Below, piece by piece: positions 21,254 to 51,700 of a DNA stretch of 64,000 nt; the stretch's first letter is position 1; each line of letters opens with the position of its first letter. The translations under genes and the position numbers were made by a program. Location: NCBI GenBank assembly GCA_964035015.1, contig OZ036007.1, positions 9,916,793-9,980,792 on the forward strand, read 5' to 3'. Below the pieces are notes generated by a model. The model did no database searches, had not been told where the DNA came from, and worked only from the letters and a program-made list of their open reading frames with translations. Source of the stretch: Corallium rubrum. Taxonomy: Eukaryota; Cnidaria; Anthozoa; Scleralcyonacea; Coralliidae.

Positions 21254-22131
21254 TAATTATCATAATTAAATGAAACGAAAATTAAGTTTGTCTTAAAACC
21301 TGGTTTTCATTTGTCGCATTTCATCGCCGATCATCGCCGATGCTCACATTTGCGACGATCGGGGATTGTCTGGGATGATCGCCGATCATCCTAGACAGTC
21401 GCCGTCGATAACCGATCAATGCGGGAAAATAATATTTTTTTGTCAAAATGGGCACCCCCTAAACAACAGATTATTACTCTATACGAAGCTTTCACTCGTC
21501 ATAGCGCTGGTACTGTGTAAGAAATATAGAAAGAAGAGTTTCTGGGTGCGAAAAATGTTTGAGACAAGGGAAGAACCGAAGAATCATGGCAATTTCATGC
21601 ATGTTTGAAGTGCTTGGTTTTCTTCCAGAGACTGGGTCCTAATTTGTCTTATTTCATGTCTTAATTCATCGGCGACAGTCGGCGATCATCGGGGGAAACA
21701 ATTTTTTTTGGTTCTTGCGATGATCGCCGATGATCACCGATAATCGGGGATTGTCCCCGATTGTCGGTTTTCATAATCCTATTTCATCGCAATTCATCGC
21801 AAAGCTGTATCGGCGATGAATTACGATATATGAAAACCAGGCTTATTTGCAAGAACACTTCAAATTATAGAGTAACATCTTTTCCAGTTTTTCGTTTCCT
21901 TGCTTCGTTCTTGAGATATTTTAGTTTGTTTGATATGCAAATTAAACGTTTTGACGTCGTAGGTGCATAATGAGCTGTTGGAGAAGGTCAGATATCTTTT
22001 CCATTATCAAACCAAATTAATTTGAATGAAGCATGTGGGTGTGTTTCACCCACAACACTAAACATGTGGATCTTCAAGTGATTATTGTACTTTGATACTA
22101 GCAAAGATAACGACGTCAAAATGTTTAATTT

Positions 22132-22186
<55 letters not shown>

Positions 22187-24538
22187 TTTTATTTATTTAT
22201 TAACTTTACAACCATACTATTTTGCGAAAGAATTAATACAAGTTAAAAATAAAAACGGTGCAAGACTTGATCATGGTTGAAGGTATGGTCAACAGGACAT
22301 GAGTCCCATGTCAAGACCAAACAAACTGACATAATATTTCAAGAACGAAGCAAGGAAACGAAAAACTGGAAAAGATGTTACTCTATTATTTTAAGTGTTC
22401 TTTCAAACAAGACAAACTTAATTTTCGTTTCATACACTTTAAATAAACTTTATTTTTCTATTTTAGACCAATTTCCACCCGATCAGTATTTCATCGTGTT
22501 TGAGTTTATCGATGGTGGAGAAGATTTGGAACGTTTTGAGTTTTGTCGAATGGAAGAAGCATTAAGCGTACTTCAGCAAGTTCTTTTGTCTCTGTGTGTT
22601 TCTGAACATGCTTTAATGTTTGAACATAGAGATTTACATTGGGGCAATGTTCTTATTAAAAGATCAAAGTGTCAAACTCTTCATTATAAGTTAAATGGAG
22701 AAGATATTCAGCTTGAAAGTGCTGGTGTTTTTGTCAGTATCATAGACTTTACATTATCTCGACTAACCAAAGGTAAGATTTAAACATTGTAAAACTTGCG
22801 TATTTGTGGCACTCATTATTTAGGGACGGTGTTTATTCAACGGTAGCATTTTACAATTAGGACATTTTGCCCATTTCTATCTCTATTTGCTTTTTTAGAT
22901 GGGCTTACTGTGTTTTGTGATCTTTCCAAAGATCCAGACATCTTTACCGGCAAGGGAGATTATCAATTTCAAATCTACAGATTAATGCGCAAAGCAAACC
23001 AGTGAGTTGTGCTGTGTTGGGATGCGTTGTGTTGTGTTGTGTTGTGTTGTGTTGTGTTGTGTTGTGTTGTGTTGTGTTGTGTTGTGTTGTGTTGTGTTGT
23101 GTTGTGTTGTGCTGTGCTGTGCTGTGCTGTGCTGTGCTGTGCTGTGCTGTGCTGTGCTGTGCTGTGCTGTGCTGTGCTGTGCTGTGCTGTGTTGTGCTGT
23201 GCTGTGCTGTGCTGTGTTGTGCACACTGTGCTGTACTTTATTATGTTGCCTTGTGTTGTGTTGTGTTGTGTTGTGTTGTGTTGTGTTGTGTTGTGTTGTG
23301 TTGTGTTGTGTTGTGTTGTGTTGTGTTGTGTTGTGTTGTGTTGTGTTGTGTTGTGTTGTGTTGTGCTGTGCTGTGCTGTGCTGTGCTGTGCTGTGCTGTG
23401 CTGTATTGTGCTGTGCTCACTGTGCTGTACTTTATTATGTTGCCTTGTGTTGTGTTGTGTTGCGTTGCGTTGCGTTGCGTTGCGTTGCGTTGCGTTGCGT
23501 TGCGTTGCGTTGCGTTGCGTTGCGTTGCGTTGCGTTGCGTTGCGTTGTGTTGTGTTGTGTTGTGTTGTGTTGTGTTGTGTTGTGTTGTGTTGTAAATGGT
23601 TGTATTAACGTATTTTCTAGACTATCAATCGCACATTTGTGTAAACCGCAGTGCCAGTTTTTTTGGTATCCTTAGATAAACTCCACTGTTATATAGGCCG
23701 CATTCCTACAAACTGGAATCTTTTATAAAGTAGCGTAACATCTTACAACGTAGCATAATGTTCAGTAGAATGTGATGCCTAAAAACGTAGTGTAGCGTAT
23801 ATATAGTGCATCGTCTTACAACGTTAGACCCTAATCAAACGAGAATGCAAGTCATCGCTCTGAATAACTTCCCGAAAAATATTATGTACCGTGACAAAGT
23901 TAAAACTTGTTTAAAACACTCATGCATGAAACCTTTATTTTGTTAATTTGGGTGTTCGAACGACCGCCACAGAAATTTGTGACTGCCAACTTGCGATGAC
24001 TTGCGTTCTCGTTTGATTATGGCTTAACGCAGCGTCCTAACGTAACGTCTTAGGATAGGAGGATTAGGATAACTTATTTAAACAGGTTAGCCTCATCAGC
24101 TATAGTTAACGTAGCGTGATGTCTTATAACGTATATAGCGTAACAACTTATAATGTAGCGTAACCTCTTACATCCAATTGTGAGATTTTTTTAAAATATG
24201 AAAGAAAAAGTCTTGTACCGTATCTAAAAAGTGTTTAATTCACTAACATATAAACCGCGCCAGTATGCTGTGATGTTGTTTTCTGTCGTTAAATAAAATA
24301 TTCACTCTCTTGTTGGTTTTCTAGGGACGACTGGGAAGCCCATGTTCCTTACTCGAACGTCTTATGGATTCGTTATTTGATTGATAAAATACTTAATGTC
24401 AAGCAATACCAGGTGAAAAACACCGCTCTTCATAGAAATCTGAGAACATTCCTTCGTCAGGTCTTATCCTATGATTCTGCGCTGAACGCTCTACAGAATG
24501 GTCTCTTTGGAGTACATTTCTCAGGCATTCAAAATTAA
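16661..24538 (+). CDS. HASPIN: Haspin, serine/threonine-protein kinase for histone H3 Thr3 (11 exons, 680 aa)
   Basis: Haspin phosphorylates histone H3 on Thr3 at mitotic centromeres, which recruits the chromosomal passenger complex. Exons: 16661-16863, 17363-18119, 19156-19271, 19378-19465, 19708-19793, 19880-19907, 20895-20944, 21106-21197, 22467-22772, 22899-23001, 24325-24538. Phases join throughout. The N-terminus holds the conserved basic FKTYG patch (MSFKTFKTYGKHQYRV), which supports this start. A long Ser/Thr/Gln-rich linker follows, then the kinase: GEGTYGEVYK loop, VALKVIPIEG, EHRDLHWGNVLI catalytic loop, IIDFTLSR, and VFCDLSKDPDIFTGKGDYQF. Most haspins have DYT where other kinases have DFG; here it reads DFT. 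The C-terminus YSNVLWIRYLIDKIL fits the family. Total length is near the human protein (798 aa), the difference lying in the linker. AATAAA signals lie around 24852-24866. Introns hold ATTT repeats, MITEs and a TTGTG array. Confidence 0.97.
16983..17335. repeat. (AAAT)n and CAC/CAT trinucleotide repeats in haspin intron 1
   Basis: AAAT runs at about 17009-17051, then a degenerate ACC/ATC trinucleotide region at about 17175-17320. Both lie between exon 1 (ending 16863) and exon 2 (starting 17363) of haspin. Confidence 0.85.
18494..18821. mobile_element. MITE in haspin intron 2
   Basis: Ends are inverted: ATACCTGGTGGGTTTCC on the left against ATACCTGGGTTTCC read from the right. GACCCTACCTA-type words recur inside both ends. 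Non-coding. A G-run with inverted GGGGCT/AGCCCC words follows at about 18940-19015 and may be a separate small element. Confidence 0.55.
20115..20180. repeat. (TTTA)n microsatellite
   Basis: About 12 copies of ATTT in haspin intron 6. A second, longer ATTT array lies at about 22124-22201 in intron 8. Confidence 0.9.
20428..20636. mobile_element. Foldback element, family B, copy 1
   Basis: Almost perfect palindrome: TATGTTCTAAGGATTTTGGA at the left and its complement at the right, meeting at GGCCTTCCGGAAGGCC. Outside the right arm is AATCGAGTGAAATGCCCAAT, which also borders the copies at 36869-37258, 53716-53816 and 63011-63260. This copy has lost the central tRNA-like module seen in the 36.9-kb copy. 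It lies in haspin intron 6. Confidence 0.8.
21294..21845. mobile_element. MITE with GGTTTTCAT ends in haspin intron 8
   Basis: Inverted ends AACCTGGTTTTCAT and ATGAAAACCAGG. The interior is rich in CGGCGATCATCG-like words in both orientations. TTA borders both sides. Non-coding despite an 80-aa ORF. Confidence 0.65.
21846..22412. repeat. Inverted-repeat element enclosing an (ATTT)n array
   Basis: The left arm (about 21850-21990, with AGAGTAACATCTTTTCCAG) and right arm (about 22300-22412) are inverted copies around an ATTT microsatellite. Related arms occur at 25009-25651 and 46517-46992, which makes this a dispersed family of long inverted-repeat elements. Confidence 0.6.
23009..23594. repeat. 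Pentanucleotide array TTGTG/CTGTG/TTGCG in haspin intron 10
   Basis: About 115 pentamers in blocks of TTGTG, CTGTG and TTGCG, with a non-repeat segment (CACTGTGCTGTACTTTATTA) duplicated at about 23223 and 23419. It starts within 10 bp of the donor of exon 10. Cys/Val/Leu ORFs through it are artefacts. Confidence 0.95.
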
Positions 24539-25008
24539 AGTAAAAAAATCTAGTTTAATTTCAACTAAAAAATTTTTAAACACAAGCCTGGTAAATACAT
24601 GCATACATTCTTAAATAGACAAGTAGTGATTTAAAAAAAGTAGTGTGAAGCAGTGAAGGTTATTGTTAGTTGGAGAAAAATATTGATACTTTACATAGAT
24701 AGGAGAGAAGTATGTAAATTTATTATATGGCACGAATTCCTTCCGGGCGAGATTTCGCCGTAGTGCCCGCGGGCATTATGAAAATTGTTAATTCCCTACG
24801 ATTGGAAACAAACAAAAAATCCTAAGAAGAAAGTCATTGCTGCAAAACAATGAAAATAAATTAAATAAATGACGATGAACATTATAAAAGTAAATTTTAG
24901 TATCCAGACGAGAAAGAAACAACGGGAAATAACGCTAGTTCGGTGTTTTGACGAAGAAAATACAAGATTGATTTTGTAATAAAAAGTGCCATATAGTAAC
25001 TACTTAAA

Positions 25009-25651
25009 GTGTATATGAAATGAAAATCAAGTTTGTGTAATTTGGAAGAACTCTTGAAATGGTGAAGTAACATCTTGTACAGTTTTTCCATATCTTACTT
25101 CATTCTTAAGATATTAAGATTTCTTTGATATGTAAATGATCACACTGCATACGTCACATTGTATAATGAATTTTTGAGAAATCGTGTATATCATTGATAT
25201 GTAATAGATAAATCCCGAGAACGAGGGACTTAATTTATTATTGAGGAGGTTTTCCAACAAACTTTGTTGTTTTTTTCGACCTTGGACAAAGATTTTCCTA
25301 GTTTTTTCCTTCATTTCTTATCTAATTAGTATTCAAGGGCTTTATGCGATATAAAGCCCTCGAAAGAACAAAGAAAACCGACTCAATAATAAATTAATTG
25401 CCTGTTAAATCGCTTGAACCTTGTGTTTGTTTAAAGTCATGTGACTTTGTTCGATAACTTCAACAATATTCCTAATTTTACAACAACTCATTATACAATG
25501 TGGCGTATGCAGTGTGATCATTTACATATCAAACAAATAGCAATATCTCAAGAATGAAGTAAGATATGGAAAAACTGTAGAAGATGTTACTTTACAATAT
25601 CAAGAGTTCTTTCAAATTAGACAAACTTGATTTTCATTTCATATACACTTA
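25009..25651. repeat. Long inverted-repeat element
   Basis: Arms of about 150 bp (starting GTGTATATGAAATGAAAATC and ending in its complement) flank a unique centre that contains a smaller palindrome around AAAGCCCTTGAA. Arms resemble those of 21846-22412 and 46517-46992. Non-coding. Confidence 0.65.
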
Positions 25652-25791
25652 TAGCATGAATAAGTAGGTTGTTTATGTATATATGTACATATAAAATATA
25701 TAGTTAAAAGCTTCTAGGACAGCGTCGGCCACGGTGGAAATCCAAATATTACCAGGGTTAAGTCACGTTGGCCTGAAAAAAAGAGAAAAAT

Positions 25792-25831
25792 CTTCTCGAC
25801 GTTTCGAGCGAAGGCCCTTCGTCAGGAGAAA
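25792..25831 (-). ncRNA. Hammerhead-like motif (left arm)
   Basis: Same architecture as the right-arm copy at 25950-25988, on the minus strand: CUGACGA, extra A, GGGC/GCUC stem II, GAAACGUC, with a 6-bp stem I. Confidence 0.65.
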
Positions 25832-25949
25832 TTAGTAAACAACTCACATGTGGTCACGCGTATTTATAGCAGAGCTACAATGGGAATCACGTGATTCCCA
25901 TTGTAGCCCTGCTGTAAATACGCGTGACCACATGTGAGTTGTTTACTAA

Positions 25950-25988
25950 TTTCTCCTGACGAAGGGCCTTCGCTCGAAACGTCGAGAA
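25950..25988 (+). ncRNA. Hammerhead-like motif (right arm)
   Basis: UUUCUC, CUGACGA, extra A, GGGC-CUUC-GCUC hairpin, GAAA, CGUC, GAGAAG. UUUCUC and GAGAAG pair fully (one G-U) as stem I, and predicted cleavage follows GUC. Stem III is only ACGU and needs a second strand. Confidence 0.7.
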
Positions 25989-26270
25989 GATTTTTCTCTT
26001 TTTTTCAGGCCAACGTGACTTAACCCTGGTAATATATAAAATATATAGGTCATGTATATTTTGTCAGGTAGAGAATACACACAAATATGTAATGTAGGTA
26101 ATTTGTGTAAAATATGTGCAGTATTATACATAGGTCCATAGACTATTTTCGTTGATACTAAATTCCAATGTTTAGTAAATAAAATTAAGAATGAGTAAAA
26201 ATGAGTTTTTATTTTAAATAAGTAAATAACAAACTGTGTTGGGCTCCCTGTGCACACTAGTTGTCCTAAG

Positions 26271-46157
<19,887 letters not shown>

Positions 46158-46516
46158 AACGAGACCATGGCAACCAGCCGCCAAGTCAGGCAACCAGCTA
46201 CCAATTCAGGCAACCAGCTACCAATTCAGGCAACCAGCTACCAATTCAGACAATCAACCAAGTCAGGCAGTCAGCCGCACCAATCATCGTAAACAAATAG
46301 GCTGTAAACCCGCAAGTGGGTTGGATTAGCGGCTGTGAAGTGCAAACACGCTAGTGGGTCGGATTAGCGTTTAAGCTAGGCTTACCGAAGTGCCCGCAAA
46401 AGTGTCCCTAAAACGTTTTCGCAAACGACGTCAAATAAGGCTGGTGTGTAATCTATCACTGGCCTATCTAGTGTTATCATGCAGATTAAGATTATAAGGG
46501 ATCGTAAAGGAATGGG

Positions 46517-46992
46517 TTAAAGTGCCCCTAACCCCGAAATTTTTTATTGTCTTATTTGGAAGAACTTTTAAAATGATAAAGTAACTTCTTTGGAAGATTT
46601 TCGCTTTTTCCCTTTGTTTTTGAGATATTTCATTTTGTTTGATATGCAAATGTCCGGAATCTACGTCACACATGCATAATGACTTATCAGAGAATGTTAT
46701 ATATCTTTGCGTTCATCAAATAAAAACACTGAAGTGTGAATAACATATGTGCTTGTTTCTCCCACAACACCAAACTTCTCGATTTTAAAAGATTTCGTTC
46801 GAGAATGAAAGATACACCAACTTCTTCGATAAGTCATTATGCATGTGTGACGTAGATTCCGGACATTTCCATATCAAACAAAACGAAATATCTCAAGGAA
46901 AAAGCGAAAATCTTCCAAAGAAGTTACTTTATCATTTTAAAAGTTCTTCCAAATAAGGCAATAAAAAATTTCGAGGTTAGAGGCACTTTAAT
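46517..46992. mobile_element. MITE with TTAA-bordered inverted ends
   Basis: TTAAAGTGCCCCTAACC on the left and GGTTAGAGGCACTTTAA on the right. Arms of about 160 bp flank a short centre. TTAA at both borders would suit a piggyBac-type target site. Confidence 0.7.
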
Positions 46993-48724
46993 GGTAGAAT
47001 GTGTTTTCAACGAAAGACGATATGTATAATAAAGCTCAAAGCATAACTTGCGTCGACCATGTTTCAGGGGAATGGCGCGCGCATCATTTTGCAAACGAAT
47101 TGGCGGGCTCCCCACAAAGTAAGGAATGGCAAACAGACTTGCTAGCGAGCTAACAACAGCAGAATAACGGTGCTAAACATCCAGAAACTGTATCTATACT
47201 TTGTTGATTTTAAACAGTATGTTTACTTTGAGTGGAGTTTGCTAGTTTGTTTTTTTAAAAATGATCGATGGCATTCGGATCGGTCGGAATAGATCGGTAT
47301 CTCATCGGAATCCTACGATAGTGACAAGAAGAGAAGGCCCTGGGTACGAGGGTAAGTTTTGGCGCGAAAATTTTTGAGATTTTTTTCGAATTCAAATGAA
47401 AGAGAACAAGGTTTCTTCATTCTTCTTTCAAATATTTGAAACAATTTTTTCTGGAACATTTCATGGTTTTCTGCTGTGTTGGTAGCTAGAGTATTCGTTC
47501 GTTTGTACAAAAGCCGAACTTGGTGGAAACAAGAAGCGACACGAACTGAAAAGCCAACACTCAACAGGTAAAACGTTGTTTCCTTCCAGCTTTGTTGGTA
47601 GCTAGAGTATTTGTTCGTTTGTACGTTTAACCAAGGTTTTCCGTAATTTTTGTTGACAAGTTTTATTTGTTTGTGTACAGCTGGAGTAAATGTTTCTTTT
47701 CTGCGAAAAAGCAGTTGTATTTCTTCATATTTAGCGCCGTGACAATACTACGAAAATTTTATTTCAAAACGAAACTAAATGGCCTTTTAAGTTTTCTTTG
47801 ACAGCCCTCCTCATGAGCAAGCTTTCTTTGCCCAAGTGCTGGCGTGAAAAACTAATTTGAACAAGGTTCCTTGAGTTGTCAAGGAAAAAGATGTCAATTT
47901 GTATTTTCGAAGGAAGTACAAATTGGTCAAGTGTATATTGTGATGGGTATTTATGACGGGGGTATCTATTGCGGTGGGTATGGGTACAATAGACCTTTCC
48001 GCATGAAGTGAATGGATCACATGATCTTTCTTTTTGACAAATCTGATTGGCTAATGTTCAATGTTTGTCCAACATTTTGCGAGAACCAATCAAGGCTCTC
48101 CACGCACTTCATGCGGAAAGTCTATTGCGGCAAGTACTTTATTGCGGTGGGACGGGTGGGTGTCGATTAGGGCGGCCGAAAAAGATGGCGGCGGTACATT
48201 TAACCACAATACTTTGCGACCCCCAATCAGCTCAAACTAAATCTTGTTTATCATGCTAACATGGATTAAGTAAGCAAGAACTTCATTCCTACCAAAATTG
48301 ATCGTTTTAAAACCACATCTAATAATTCTGCAAAAAATAAATATTTACTGCACGCAAAGGATTGTGGTTAAATGTACAAGTCACCATCTTTCGGTACGGT
48401 CAATTGCGGCGGGTAATTATTGCGCGGTGGGTAGCACGCGTGCCAGTCCGTGATTTATAGCCTCAATTCAGATTTCCAATAGCCTTGATTGAATTTTCTG
48501 TCAAAAATATGATCGTAATATACTTCGGTGTCGTGAAACCTAAAGTAAGAAACCAGTATAGTCGTAACTCAGTTTCTGAATGTTTGACCAGATTGTTAAT
48601 GGGTGAACGATTGAAAACACCAAGCCACCCTGGTTAAGACTGTCAAGAGTAAACTAAACACCAACATGGATGTCGTGACGTCACATGACGTTGGTAGTTT
48701 TACTTGAAATAAACGCCCCGAGCG

Positions 48725-48730
48725 TTTATT
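48725..48730 (-). terminator. Polyadenylation signal of SUPV3L1
   Basis: AATAAA on the minus strand, about 60 bp after the SUPV3L1 stop codon. Confidence 0.7.
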
Positions 48731-48790
48731 TAAATCACTGCAATAGGTATACGTTGTCTTTTTTGCATGGTATTTTTCTAGCAAAAGACT

Positions 48791-51700
48791 CTAATTACCT
48801 TGGGGGTCGTATAGCATTGTCTGATGCTCCTTCCTGTTCATTTGACGATTTTCTTGACGAACCAAACCCTCGACATGTTCCTCCTGTTTATCACGAGCGT
48901 CAAACCTGGCTTGCTCTTTCGGGAAATCAAATGCATCACTAGAACGACCTTTGTTAGCTCTAGTGTCAGCGGTTGACTGCTTGGGAGGTAGAATACCAGT
49001 TAGCGCCATACTGGATGACAGTGAGTTGTTGATTAGAGTTTGTAGTTGACTTTGCATCGCTCGAATCTTTTCCCGATCAACAAAAACGTCTGGATAGCGA
49101 TAACTAAAAAGAAAAAGGAAGAGAAGAGAGGAGAAGAGAAAAGAAAAAAAGAAACGAAAACAAGGAAAGGAAAGAAAGTGCGGATAGACGAGTACATCTT
49201 GGCTACAGATTTATATTTAGAGAAAAAATCTTTTATACCTTAGCCAAAGATAAAGGTCAAAGGACTCGTGGAGAACTTCCAGTTCTTGCATTGAACGTAA
49301 TGAAGTTGGTCGAGACGGAGGCCAGCCAATAACTCTTCGTAATCCTTCAGCAGAGATAATTTTGGCAGAACTGACTGAACGGGCAAACTGAACGACAAAA
49401 ATAAATCAAGAAGTAAATGGGCTCGAACTTGGGAGTATCAGCTGATGTTGTTCAAACTACTCACTACGAAAAACTACCTGACTGGCTGACTTAACCAAGT
49501 CTACCCTGCGAGGCAGAGCCCCTTCCCGACCTACGCAGGCTTCGGGGAAAAGTGGGCTATGCCAACAAACTCGATCTTCGCCCCAAGTTTGGGGCGAGTC
49601 AGTCAGATTTTAAACTGGTCAAACAAGTTCTAGTTTATGAACACGCGTTAGCAGGAAAATAGCACGAGTAACGCGGTAGAGCCTGGGCCCAAAATAGTAT
49701 CTTGGCAACCGTTCACGCATGCTCAAAAAGAAATATCGAGTTTGTTGGCAGAGCCCATTTTCCCCCAAAGCCTGCGTAGGTCGGAAAGGGGCTCTGACTC
49801 GCAGGGTAAACCAAGTCTAACCAGTGCCCTTAATAAACGCGGCATTCTACTCACCCGTTGTAGCATTACTCGCGTAAAAGGAACTCTGGAGTCTGCAGGA
49901 GACATGCACAAAGTGTAACGATCACGAATACTTAGAGGAATATTCTCGATTATATCTGCCGTGATCTGAAAGAAAAGATGGGTTTGCCCATTGAGTTAAA
50001 ACGAGTGAAAGTTTGGGATAACGAGAAATCGCGATGAGCCCAAAGAGCGAGCGTTTTCACTGCTATTACGAGATATCCTATCAAGCCAGACACAATGCTA
50101 AATAACGGTGCCCTGTTAGGAGCAAATAACGTCGCTTGCTACTCATTCCAAATAAACGAACAATCTCACAGGCAGAATATAAAGCGGCCTGAAAATCTGC
50201 TGCGCTGTGCAGCTAACTTGCAATAAGCGCTCCCTCTCCGCTGTGCGTCTCTATAAATAAGCACTCCCTGTCCCGGATCTAAAATGAACAATTTGTGCGC
50301 TATTCAAATCATTACGGTATTCACATCTTGATATTGACTACCGCAGACTTTAGTTTAACACGTACCTTCTTCTTTTCCAAACTGCAGATGAAGTAACTAC
50401 CGCTGACTTGAGACAGACCACAAAACGTTTCCTGTGGGCACACAAGGAATGACAATTCACGTGAGTACATATTCTCAATCTTTTTAATGGTTTAAACTTT
50501 TTTGTTAAAAATCATAAATTCGTATTCTTGGTTTTCATCTGACGTCACGGCGGCCATATTGGTGCACAGAAACAATGAAATGGCGGCCACCAACAATGTT
50601 GGTGCACAATCTTTGTCCTATGGGGATTTAACTCTATTTTTATTCAAATATTTCGTATTGTTTCACCACCTCAACAAGGCCACCGATCACGTGAGTGAAA
50701 ACGATCCATAGGAAACAAAAGGCTATAGAGGTCATCACTGATGACTTACAAATATTTCTTTCAAAGAAGCTTTTGGAAGCTGATAAGAAAACATCTCAAC
50801 TTGTTCTGTCGTAGGAGCAATACCAGCTTCCTAAGGAAAGAAAAAACATGAGTCTGATCAGCATAAAAATACAAAAAAACGTAAGAAGCCATCTTATCTG
50901 TATTTACATATATATCTATACCTTAATATTTTCGCTTTCCTGACTCATTAATTCTCGAAGTGTTGCTAAGTCTTCTTCGTGAAGGCTGTTGAAGACGAAA
51001 AAGCAAGGGCAATTGTACAGTAACTATGTGTATAGCTAAAACTTTGCGGGTATAATATATACGCGGACAGTCAGTCAGTTGATATACAGCTAATAAATGT
51101 TAGTCCCTACTCTCTATATTAAACAATATGATTCGACCATGATAGCAACACGTTACAGCAATTCCCAACCATCAATCTTGGTTTAACAATGTTGTTTAGT
51201 CATAATAGTCATATTGTTACAGTATTCTTCAGCAATCATTGATAATCTATCAAAGTGTTCAACCGTGATAACCATATATATTGTTGTTCAACCATCATTA
51301 TTGCTGGTTTAGCATTAGTGTTCCGCCACAATATATAGCCACATTGTTCATCCCACACTGTTGTAACAGTGTATCCTATACTATCATTTGGCGTGTATAA
51401 TAACTGACTTAGTAGACTTACGTAGTCACCAATCCAGCGTCATATTCGGTGCCATAGCGACCAGCTCGACCCGCAATTTGCTTCACTTGAGAAGACGATA
51501 GTCTTGACATGCGTTTGCCATCATACTTTTCCATGGAACTGAACACAATTCGTCTAATGTTACTGCGCGAAATAACAAAAAAAGATAATCCGATAAAATA
51601 ATGAATATACCAACATGTGCAATGATTGGCATCTAGTCTTTCACTTTCATTGTCATACAGTTTGATGCTATTAATGATCCTACTGCGTCAGAATTTCTAT

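Larger units (their letters stand above)
25745..26035. mobile_element. Perfect palindrome of two Penelope-like 3' ends
   Basis: TTACCAGGGTTAAGTCACGT at the left is mirrored at the right, with arms of about 140 bp meeting near CACGTGATTCCC. Each arm carries one complete hammerhead-like motif in opposite orientation. No coding sequence is present. It matches the tail of the fragment at 15249-15694. Confidence 0.85.
24539..26270. other. Intergenic region between haspin and MED24
   Basis: It holds the haspin 3' end (AATAAA near 24852), a long inverted repeat (25009-25651) and a Penelope-like palindrome (25745-26035). The last 235 bp before the MED24 start codon should hold its promoter, but no TATA box or other clear element stands out. 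Confidence 0.6.
46158..48790. other. Convergent intergenic region, MED24 / SUPV3L1
   Basis: It begins with about five copies of a 22-bp repeat (CAGGCAACCAGCTACCAATT core) at 46165-46265, probably in the MED24 3' UTR. A long MITE follows (46517-46992). At 47480-47510 and 47588-47620 a 30-bp word with TTGGTAGCTAGAGTATTCGT is directly repeated. Inverted pairs lie at 47987-48127 (AGACCTTTCCGCATGAAGTG) and 48194-48381 (GTACATTTAACCACAATACT). No gene is visible. Confidence 0.6.

Noticed and set aside
23002-23675. Cys/Val/Leu ORFs of about 200 aa
   Set aside because: They are translations of a pentanucleotide array in haspin intron 10.
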